Source: Megalonaias nervosa (taxonomy: Eukaryota; Mollusca; Bivalvia; Unionida; Unionidae). From it: a stretch of 64,000 nucleotides of DNA. Both the position numbers and the translations under genes were made by a program. Location: contig JAECUM010011072.1 in assembly GCA_016617855.1 (NCBI GenBank), positions 38,899 to 102,898 on the forward strand. The letters are read 5' to 3'. The notes under the pieces were generated by a model, which ran no database searches, had not been told where the DNA came from, and saw only the letters and a program-made list of their open reading frames with translations. Every line of letters begins with the position of its first letter. The stretch's first letter is position 1. Below are positions 55,975 through 64,000 of the stretch, in pieces.

Positions 55975-58020
55975 ATGACAGACAAAGAAGGAACAGATTA
56001 CTTTCCCAAAATCTCTTGCATTATTATGGGAATACTGCATAAAATTGGTATCAATGGGAGAATCAGAAAGAGAAGAAGGGAAGAATGGATGAAGTGCGAG
56101 CAATTACTGACATTCTGGAGTAAGAAGTGTAAAGGTTTCATATTTGGGAGTCAGATGGAGAGCGCAACAACACCAGGCCTTAATTCAGACATTGATCTGG
56201 TCTCCCTAACAAATAGCGACATAGCTGTACATGACATCATTAATAAAGTGCCTGGAAAAAATAATTACCTAATGGTTGATGATGAAGACACATTCCCTGG
56301 GTACTATAAGCTTGTGTATAAACCTGAACTGTGTTTTAGTTATCATGTCGACCCTATTGACATCACTGTCGACCACGAAAGGCGAAATATCTTCAAACCA
56401 TCAGCATTTGTATATCCGCTAGGCACAATTCATGGACCAGCAGCAACTAATGACACTGATTGGAATGTTCCCATGGATTGCATAACTGGTATGAGAGTAC
56501 AAGACTGGGTACAACATGCTAATTCTTGGATGCGGCGCCAGAAATGGAGAAACTGGATAACATCTGAAGATTTTGAGAATTTTGTACAGAAAGAGGCATT
56601 TCTGGTTCCAGTTGGAAACCCCATTAGTTCTGAGCGATATCTTGAGTGGAGAATATCTTTCACTCCAGTTGAGAGAGAGTTGATGTGGAAGCTTAACAAC
56701 ACACAGATTGGTAGTTATGTTCTAATGAAAATGATTATCAAGAATTTTATCACACCTGCTATTGGAGAATGTCTTACCAGTTACCATTGCAAAACTACCC
56801 TATTCTGGCTGATAGAAAAAACAGACAAAGGATTCTGGAAACCCCAAAATTTGCTTATCTGTGTTGATGCATTTTTGAAAACAGTTCTTTTGTGGGTAAA
56901 AGGCACTTTCTGTCCAAACTATTTCATTCCACAGGAAAATATGTTTCTTGGAAAAATATCAGTACATAAAAGTTGTTGTTTATACAATATTTTGAGCAAT
57001 TTAATTGACATGGACTTTAGGTATTTGACTTCAGTACCATTTGATGGTATTGGACAGGTACTGTCTAGGGCATGTAGCAGAATTTATAGTTTGCATTTGA
57101 TTCCATATGGTAGGGAACATCAGCTGGATGAGACACAGGACTCAGATGTGATTTGTGTTAAGCGGCCCATACTTTGGTCTAAACGTTTGGGTTTAAATAT
57201 TTACATAAGTCGTCTAAAGGAGTCAAGCAGTGTACTAGATCTTCTGATTGATCTGATACAAGAACATCAGTCCTGTAGAGAGGTATTACAGGATGATTTG
57301 TTTGTATGGATTAAATTACTCTTCAGCCATTTTGGTTGTCAACTGGCTTCTACTTGCTTTGCAAGAGGTGATTTCTATGGACAAGAAATTGAGACAGCAC
57401 ACATGTATCTTCAGTATGGGACAAGCTCTGATGTGACATCTGGGAGACTCAAACTGGCAGGATTCTACCTTAAGTTAGGAAATCCAGCTCAAGCTGAGGA
57501 GGTTCTGACTGCTGTGGAGCAGGACTTCAAGCACTATGTATGTGACTTGTCAGCAGTGGATATAGTAGATATGGATGATGTAACTATTCATGAGATTGTG
57601 TCAGGGGATCTGACAACATTACAGACTTACAGAAATTGTTTAGCTCTCTCTGTAGTTTATCTTCAATCAGAAATCCACTGCATACTGCCTCCCCTCACTT
57701 ATGAGTTGTTCAGGTCAGTTTGTGAATTGGTAGTGGTGGACGCCCGGCCTTACATGTACTTTCTTCAACACCAGACCTACTTAGCCCTGGGTAAATCAAA
57801 GGAGCGAATTGTAGCTCTCGAGAATTTAGCTTCGGCATCTAGTCAGGAGAGAATTAGACATCATGAGATGTGTTTAAATTTACTTGCATATTGTCTCAGA
57901 CAGGAGGAGTATGTGTTATTAGGTCTTGAATGTCTCTTCCGATCCCAAAGAATACGGCCTGAATACAATGGGGCGATGTGGCAAATTTGTGACATTTTAG
58001 CAGCATATTTGCCTAAATAG
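55975..58020 (+). CDS. Mab-21 domain / cGAS-like nucleotidyltransferase family protein
   Basis: Uninterrupted 681-codon frame. I choose ATG 55975, five bases after a consensus 3' splice site, over the in-frame ATG at 55945, which would lie inside the intron. The nucleotidyltransferase core shows FIFGSQMESATTPGLNSDID (Gly58-Ser59, Asp72 and Asp74) and a later acidic strand VDPIDITVDHE (about 125-135). The Mab-21 C-lobe has NNTQIGSYVLMKMIIKNFI and TLFWLIEK. Residues ~430-680 are helical, with TPR-like pieces (RLKLAGFYLKLGNPAQAEE). Bivalves have many such genes; some animal relatives (cGLRs) make cyclic dinucleotides in innate immunity. Whether this one is catalytic or a sensor is unknown. It is the only intact host-like gene here. 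Confidence 0.85.
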   Translation: MTDKEGTDYFPKISCIIMGILHKIGINGRIRKRRREEWMKCEQLLTFWSKKCKGFIFGSQMESATTPGLNSDIDLVSLTNSDIAVHDIINKVPGKNNYLMVDDEDTFPGYYKLVYKPELCFSYHVDPIDITVDHERRNIFKPSAFVYPLGTIHGPAATNDTDWNVPMDCITGMRVQDWVQHANSWMRRQKWRNWITSEDFENFVQKEAFLVPVGNPISSERYLEWRISFTPVERELMWKLNNTQIGSYVLMKMIIKNFITPAIGECLTSYHCKTTLFWLIEKTDKGFWKPQNLLICVDAFLKTVLLWVKGTFCPNYFIPQENMFLGKISVHKSCCLYNILSNLIDMDFRYLTSVPFDGIGQVLSRACSRIYSLHLIPYGREHQLDETQDSDVICVKRPILWSKRLGLNIYISRLKESSSVLDLLIDLIQEHQSCREVLQDDLFVWIKLLFSHFGCQLASTCFARGDFYGQEIETAHMYLQYGTSSDVTSGRLKLAGFYLKLGNPAQAEEVLTAVEQDFKHYVCDLSAVDIVDMDDVTIHEIVSGDLTTLQTYRNCLALSVVYLQSEIHCILPPLTYELFRSVCELVVVDARPYMYFLQHQTYLALGKSKERIVALENLASASSQERIRHHEMCLNLLAYCLRQEEYVLLGLECLFRSQRIRPEYNGAMWQICDILAAYLPK

Positions 58021-58076
58021 TTGCATATGCTAATACTAAATGGACTGATGTCAGGAATTTAAACAAAATGTTAGTG

Positions 58077-58082
58077 AATAAA
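58077..58082 (+). terminator. Possible poly(A) signal
   Basis: AATAAA 57 bp after the Mab-21-like stop codon. Other AATAAA-like hexamers occur within 500 bp, so the site actually used is uncertain. Confidence 0.4.
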
Positions 58083-58825
58083 ATTAGTAATACTTTTTAG
58101 TCACATTTTGCATGAGAATATGCACATTATTTGTGAGTAAGAGTCATAAGCACCCAACTCCATAACAATGTATATAAAGTGGAAGTGAATTTCTAAAGTC
58201 ATTTATATTTGTTATGATAACAAAAAGCTAAGGATAAATAAGGTTTTGGAATCAATAATACAACTCTGTATCCATGGTGAATACTGTTTTGTCTCTTTTA
58301 AAAGTGATTTTTTAAACGTTCTACCTTGTGAAAAAAGGAAAATAATTATATTCTTATCTTAAAAGCATAAAAATTGCAGCAAATTGAGGTGTTTTAGCAA
58401 GGATCCAAGGATTGCAACCTACTTCATATTTTAAGGAATCATTCTGTTTTGGATAATAAAATATAGTGTTGGAATACATCTGCTTCTTCACATATCTTAT
58501 ATACTCACCTATAAATGTATATTTTTTTACTGAAAATTTGATTTATGTAGAGCAGGGATTGTCTTATAAGTGCAACATACAAAAAATTGGATAAATCTAG
58601 GGGTAATGTTGGCAACTATAGATGTTTGCAGTACACAAAATACTGTCAATTCAAATATTAATTATGTTTTCATGGCACCATTCCCATTCAGAAATGTATG
58701 TAAGGTATGTACTGTGTTTATCCATTTCTTGATGGTATTCATTACACAATACAGTATTTGGATTTTAATAATTTGAAAACATTACAGGCAAGTTAAATAC
58801 TTCTTTCTACAAAGTGAAGTGTTTG

Positions 58826-59060
58826 TCAGTGTTGTTTACTGTGGGGGTTTACTAGAAAGTATATTGCTTCCATTTTTTTAGACCACTCGGCAGTCAAGGA
58901 TTCGGTGAATGTGGACATGTGAGAAAGCTTGCCAGTAGCTTCTCGTGGGTCGGTGGTTCTTTCCGGGGATTTCCCAGTTTCTTCCTCCACTATTAATACT
59001 GGCCGCCATGTGTAGCCTATCGTGTGCTGAAAAATGGCGTTAAGCCCCACAACAACAACA
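58826..59060 (-). repeat. Molluscan-style interspersed repeat
   Basis: Contains TACTGGCCGCCATGTGTAGC and a tail GCGTTAAGCCCCACAACAAC, ending in (AAC)n. This resembles the widespread molluscan repeats ending in GGCGTTAA...(A-rich). No coding frame. 58083-58825 shows no gene. Confidence 0.5.
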
Positions 59061-60167
59061 CCATTTTTTGTGCAAGTTCTAACAGCCCATATGTATTTGT
59101 TTTTCTATATAAACACTGTTTAGTGCAATAAAGTGTTTGATTTAATTTGTATCTTCCGTTTCCATAAGTTAGATTTAATTTCAAAATGATAAGTTTTCTG
59201 CCATTTCACATGGCCACATAAATAAGCCCATGGCAGCACTTACTTTGTTTTCAAGTTGACAGTCGTTTTGATTGAGCTGTAAATTCAATTCTTGTACTTA
59301 TTCATTGCCAAGAGAGTTCTACAACTTCCTGTGCATGTTTGAACTTAATCCCATGGCTTTTGAAGGCAGTACTCTCTTTGTTTTCCCATGTAACAACCCT
59401 TTGATTGAACCACAAGTTTGGTACTTGCATAGTGCCAGGTAACAGTGGGTGGTTATTTTAAGTCCACTTGATCCTGCTGTGCAATTGACACTTGTTCAGT
59501 TGCAGCCTTTAATAGATTCCACAAGTCTGCACAATCAAAGTTTTACAGAGTCCAAGCTCAGTCTCTACATAAGGACATGCATATGACAATGTAGCTGTGG
59601 AAACAGTGAGACAATAGTTACAATGATTAGACAATGATTTATTATGACTAGATGCAAGATGATTTCAGAACTTTATCAGACAATGAGGATGAATTCATGG
59701 ACTTTCTACCAGATGACATTATAAAGTGACATTTATAGGAAACTCTTTATTTGTAAGATGAGTGGAATTAACAGATGGGATATTCAAATTGGATCATTCT
59801 GAACTACTATTTCTTCTTCAAATAGAATACCTGATATTAATACCTTAGGAGAACTATGACTGTCTAGCAAATCCAGCCCACCCAGGCTAAAACTTTTTAA
59901 ATAAAGGATACAAAGTTATCTGCCCACCTAGGTGGCAGTTGGATAGAGTGATCTTCCCATAATATAGGGATTTGTGCCAAATTCTGTAAATTCTTCTGTT
60001 ACTGCTCTGCTCACAGCAAGTAGTATGCTCTCTATGGACCTTAAAGCATGATGGAGGAGTGTTCTTTTCGAAGGGACAAGGTTTGTTGCTTTTCAGTGTC
60101 ATCCCTTTGTCATAAACCTGTACTTAGGTGCCTTTGATTATGTACCTGTATTAGTCACAATGGCAGT
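59061..60167. other. No gene recognised
   Basis: AT-rich sequence between the interspersed repeat and the minus-strand LTR. Short ORFs only. Confidence 0.3.
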
Positions 60168-61050
60168 TGTTACGTGTCTAGGCTCGTACGGAAGTAACAA
60201 GAAAAGAGTCAACAAGCATTTTAAAATTTAACATAATTTATTTCCCTAGAAAAAACAAGGTAAACATGAGAAAAAGGACTTACGGTTTATGAATCAAATC
60301 CAAAAATTAATCCAAGAATTAAAAAATATAAGTCCTGTCAATAAAATGTCCTAAATGAATCACAGTTTGAATCCCAATGAAATTCCAAGATGGAAAGGCG
60401 ATGATGTCTTTGATGGTCTACTTTGTCCTGATGTGTCAACAGTTCATTGTTGAATCACAAAGAAATAATATTCCAGTTTATAATTTCTGAATAAATTTTG
60501 ATAAATGCCTTTGTCTAAGAATTCTGATGAGCACTAGTATTTTCCAGGGTAAATAAATTACTAATTCCAAAAAATAGAAAAATTCAACTCGAACTGGTCA
60601 CAACTAAACACGTTTGAGCTTCAAAGTTTTAAAGCACACCTGGCAAATTATTATGATAACATGAGTTATAAGCCTATCTAAAACTCAAAACAGATTCCTG
60701 GATGGGGGTCAAAATTTAATCCCAGTGGGAAAACCAAAAATTTGTAAGAATAAACAAATGTTATTTGTCACGTACTCCAGGTATGGCTTTGATTCCACTA
60801 AATAAATCTTAGAATGAATTAAAAAAAGTTGTTTACACCAAACTCAATTTGATTTCTGAATCAAGGTCAGCAGTTAGCTACAATGTTTGAACTACTGGTT
60901 GTTTATCAGGTCAAACAGAACTGAATTGAATTTCTAAAAAAATCAAATCCAGTAGACAAAATTATCATTACAATAACATGTAATGGAATAAAATAAAATA
61001 AAAAAAAGATTAAAACTAAAAACAAGTAATTAAATTACATATACATAACA
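60168..61050 (-). repeat. 3' LTR of the minus Gmr1-like copy
   Basis: Reverse complement begins TGTTATGTATATG (61050) and ends CTAGACACGTAACA (60168). A purine tract (complement of 61051-61061) precedes it. 883 bp, slightly shorter than the other LTRs. Confidence 0.9.
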
Positions 61051-61179
61051 CTTCCCTCCATAAAAGAAAAAGAAAGATTTATTTAATAAAGCTTTCTTTT
61101 TACCATAGATTAATTATATGAGGTAAAGAAAATTACATAAGAACTCTTATGAATTATACAAAGTGTACATGAAATAATA

Positions 61180-62700
61180 TTTCTATACAGGGGAAAGTGC
61201 ATCTGCTATTGTCTTTTCCCTTGATGTGCCTTATGTCAATATTATATTCCTGTAACAACAAACTCCATCTTAATGATCATTGATTTTTGTTTTTCTCCTT
61301 GTCGGTGAAAGTAAGGGGGTTGTGATCACTAAACACAACAGTTGGAGAAGGGGCTGAACTAATGTAAACTTCAAAATGTTGTAATGACAATATCTAAGCC
61401 AAACATTCCTTCTCGATTGTTGAATAATTTCCTTGGTGCTTATTTTCTTAGAAAAATAGCACACTGGATGATCAACACCATTTCTATCATCTTGAATCAA
61501 TACTGCTCCAACCCCAACATCACCTGCATCAACAGACAGTTTAAATGACTGACTGAAATTTGGAGCTGTAAGAACTGGTGCACTTTTAGGTATGGTCTTT
61601 AACTTGTCAAAAGCCTCCTGACATTTTTCAGTCCAAAGAAACTTGTTTTTCTTGCTTAATAAATTTGTCAGGGGTTCAGCAATTATGGAAAAATTGGAAC
61701 AAAATTTCCGATAGTATCCAGCCATACCTAAAAATCGCATCAGTTGCTTTTTACTGACAGGCACAGGGAATTCAGAGATAGCCTTGATCTTGGCATCTAT
61801 AGGTTTAACTTGTCCATGCCCCACAATATGTCCTAGAAATCTTACACAAGCACGGCAGAACTCAACTTTTGGATAAATTAATTGTCAAACTTACATCAGT
61901 GAGTCTGTCGAAGAATTTCCGAATTGTTGCTAGATGTTCTTCCCAGGTGTCGTAGATGATGACATCATCGATGTAAGCATCACAATTATCTACACAAGAG
62001 GTAATCATATTCATCAAACCTTGAAAGGTACATGGCGAACGCTTCATTCCATATGGCATCACTTTATATTGATAAAGTCCATCTGGAGTCGTGAATGCCG
62101 AAATTTCCTTTGCCCTTTCCGTTAGTGGAATTTGCCAAAATCCATTCAGAAGGTCAAATTTGTTGACATACGTGGCATTTCCAATTTTATCAATGCAGCC
62201 ATCGATTCTTGGTAATGGAATTGAATCTGTTTTAGTCACACTGTTCACCTTCCTATAATCCGTGCACATACAGAAAGTTTTATCTGGTTTCTAAACAAGT
62301 ATACATGGTGAACTCCAGTCACTTTTACTGGGCTCTATGAAATCATTCTCCAGTAAATACTGAATTTCCATTTCAAGTATTTCTGTTTGAGAGGGTTCAT
62401 CCTGTATGGGTGTTGTTTCACAGGTTTGGAATTTACAATTTCAACGTCATGAAAAATTTTGTTCTCGTAAGAACATCTGGAAATAAGTGCTCATATTCAA
62501 ATAATAACTGTTTAAGTTCATTCCTTTCTAGTTGTTGCAAATGTGAAAGTTTCTGGTCCAAATTATTCATAATATCTGAATTCCAAAGATTTATCACTCC
62601 AAGATCAATCGAGTCCGATGGCATTCCTTCATATAAATCCTCAGTGAGTGGGACAGGTACAACTAAAATAATTGCTCTGTCAGTATACTGGTACTCCATT
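61180..62700 (-). pseudogene. Reverse transcriptase and RNase H (minus copy)
   Basis: Leader 62433-62699; then RT with CTDYRKVNSVTKTDSIPLPR, YGMKRSPCTFQGLMN and AYIDDVIIY (about 61960-61990); then RNase H with LSVDAGDVGVGAVLIQDD (61500-61560). Frames shift near 62400, 61860 and 61400. The usual Asn-His-Asn end and LIADALSR-like tail lie near 61190-61330. Confidence 0.85.
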
Positions 62701-62860
62701 AATTTATTTAGATCAGAGTACTATTATTGTAATTTAACTCATTATTTTCTTCTTAACTTTGTAGGGGCCATAATATCTAATCTGAAGAAAATTTGAAAGG
62801 ATGAGCAAGAGGGAAAGAACTCTAATACAAGCCTAAAATGTTCTCTCCATTGAAGATTTG

Positions 62861-63515
62861 TCAAACCATAATTTCAATTTTGACTTGAATTGCTGATGCC
62901 AAATTCAAGCATGACTGGCTGGAAATTCCAGACATAAAATTTGACCCTTGATCAGATTGGACAAATTTGGGAAGGCCAAATTGAGTAAAAAACTTTATCA
63001 AAGCTTTTACTGTTGTTTTAGTTTTAATATTCCTCAAAGGAATTGCCTCTGGGAATCTTCTTGACGCACACATAAGGGTCAACAAGTATTGGTTGCCTGG
63101 CTTGGTCTTAAGTAAGGGAACAACGCAATCTACCATTATTTTTCTAAATGGTTCGTCAAATGCAGTAATAGGTTGCAGATGAGCCTTAGGTATCTTCTGA
63201 TTGGGTTTTCCTACCATATGAGAAGATCTGCAGTATTTACAAACATCACTTTTGATTTTTGACCAATAAAAGTGATTCAAGATTTTGTGATAAGTCTTAT
63301 TAAGCCCTAAAATGACCAGCCAAAGGAGTTTCATGGGCCAGATTAAGTATTTCCTGTCTGTAGGATTTTGGAACTACTATTTGATAGTTCACTGACCAGT
63401 CGTCACGAGCGGGTACCTCGGGAGGTCTCCGTTTTCTCATAAGAATTCCATTTTTAATGAAATAACAGACAGGTACTTCAGTAGCTTCAGTTTCACTAAT
63501 GGTCCTTTGAAACAA
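62861..63515 (-). pseudogene. Integrase (minus copy)
   Basis: Linker from 63515 (SETEATEVPVCYFIKNGIL), zinc finger HFRA...HKILNHFYW with one Cys pair lost near 63220, DDE core with IMVDCVVPL (Asp kept) and VQSDQGSNF. The Glu end is degraded near 62880. Broken between 63300 and 63334. Confidence 0.8.
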
Positions 63516-63616
63516 GCAGGAGATCTCGGGATCTTTTTCCTGTTCGACGACAAGTGATTCTCGTTTGTCACCCTGATTAGAAAAAAAGAGAATGAGTAGT
63601 TAAAAGAGGATCACTG

Positions 63617-64000
63617 TCAGTGATCAATACCTTTTGACTGATCCAAACAGGCAGTGAAAGTGACCTCATCAAAAGCCGGACCAATACATGTATCAGCTAA
63701 AGGAACAGCTTCCTTATCAACATCATACTCAAGAGCTTTCGTTGCCATAGCTCTAGCAACTGAACAAGCTGGGTATAAATCAGGGAATTCTTTTTCAATA
63801 GGATCAACTTTCTGATCCAAAGAAGGCTTGTCAGTTACAAGTTGATTAACCACAACCTTATCTCCAGCTAGGTCGTTGCCTAATAATAAATGAATGCCCT
63901 GAACGGGTAAAGAAGACATTAATCCGACTGTCACGGGTCCTGAAACTAAATCTGATGACAAATTTACACAATGGAGAGGAACATTAACAAAGTCGCACTC
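63617..64000 (-). pseudogene. Aspartic protease part (minus copy)
   Basis: LPVQGIHLLLGNDLAGDK and PIEKEFPDLYPACSV, as in the plus copy. It continues beyond the window edge. Confidence 0.75.

Larger units (their letters stand above)
60168..64000 (-). mobile_element. Gmr1-like Ty3/gypsy retrotransposon, minus copy, cut by the window end
   Basis: Read leftward: protease (63961-63617), integrase (63515-62861), reverse transcriptase/RNase H (62700-61180), polypurine tract, then the 3' LTR. Same domain order as the plus copy at 37400-42783 and closely similar sequence. Its 5' end lies beyond 64000. Confidence 0.85.

Noticed and set aside
56430..56702. 90-codon minus ORF inside the Mab-21-like gene
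   Set aside because: Antisense shadow of a long conserved frame.
58570..58776. 68-codon ORF downstream of the Mab-21-like gene
   Set aside because: AT-rich, no homology recognised, no conserved features.

Overview
The window looks like a repeat-rich stretch of a bivalve (at least molluscan) nuclear genome. It is AT-rich and full of dispersed repeats. It holds one plausible host gene, an intronless-looking Mab-21/cGAS-like nucleotidyltransferase (55975-58020) of a type expanded in bivalves. It also has a tRNA-headed SINE with a 19-bp target duplication, a 'GGCCGCC...GCGTTAAGCCCCACAACAAC' repeat of molluscan style, and several LTR retrotransposons. The species assignment is inference; I could not search a database.

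The centrepiece is a full-length but decayed Polinton/Maverick (adintovirus-like) provirus at 9036-25638 (16.6 kb). It has ~492-bp terminal inverted repeats (TIRs) starting AGTAGTAAAGG and a short direct duplication (CTTGA) on both sides. Its leftward genes are three unknowns and a fibre-like protein made of phage-type repeats plus a discoidin-like domain. Its rightward genes are a packaging ATPase, a coiled-coil protein, penton, a small basic protein, major capsid protein, two core/minor capsid candidates, an adenain-like protease, a zinc ribbon, a parvovirus-type phospholipase A2, an integrase with chromodomain and a protein-primed DNA polymerase B. A long intact HNH endonuclease ORF sits on the opposite strand. 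Most viral genes carry stops or frameshifts, and the polymerase lacks catalytic aspartates in motifs A and C. Each TIR carries an ordered array of trimeric heat-shock elements, palindromic PAR-bZIP/C/EBP-type sites and kappaB-like sites, followed by TATA box, initiator and consensus 5' splice site. This array is the most interesting signal I found.

A second, different Polinton-like relic lies at ~1476-4223: Pif1-like helicase end, HNH, integrase, PLA2 and packaging ATPase. It abuts a retrotransposon fragment at ~1454.

Retrotransposons. A complete Mag-like Ty3/gypsy element (28061-32898) has 207-bp LTRs, TSD ATCTC and a tRNA-Ser-like primer site. A second Ty3/gypsy family has integrase upstream of reverse transcriptase (Gmr1-like order). 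It is present as three copies (1-1454 minus; ~37400-42783 plus; 60168-64000 minus) and one solo LTR (49809-50736, TSD CTGT). Two LTR-like repeats of a related family lie at 4667 and 26874.

Other regions. 34284-35448 holds a cluster of long palindromes. 8020-8720 and 33540-34060 are inverted copies of a repeat with degenerate 10-bp motifs. 36062-36094 is an 11-codon histone H3 N-terminal fragment. 43-53.4 kb is a mosaic of two further dispersed repeat families, one with Cys-rich coding remnants. The rest shows no recognisable gene.
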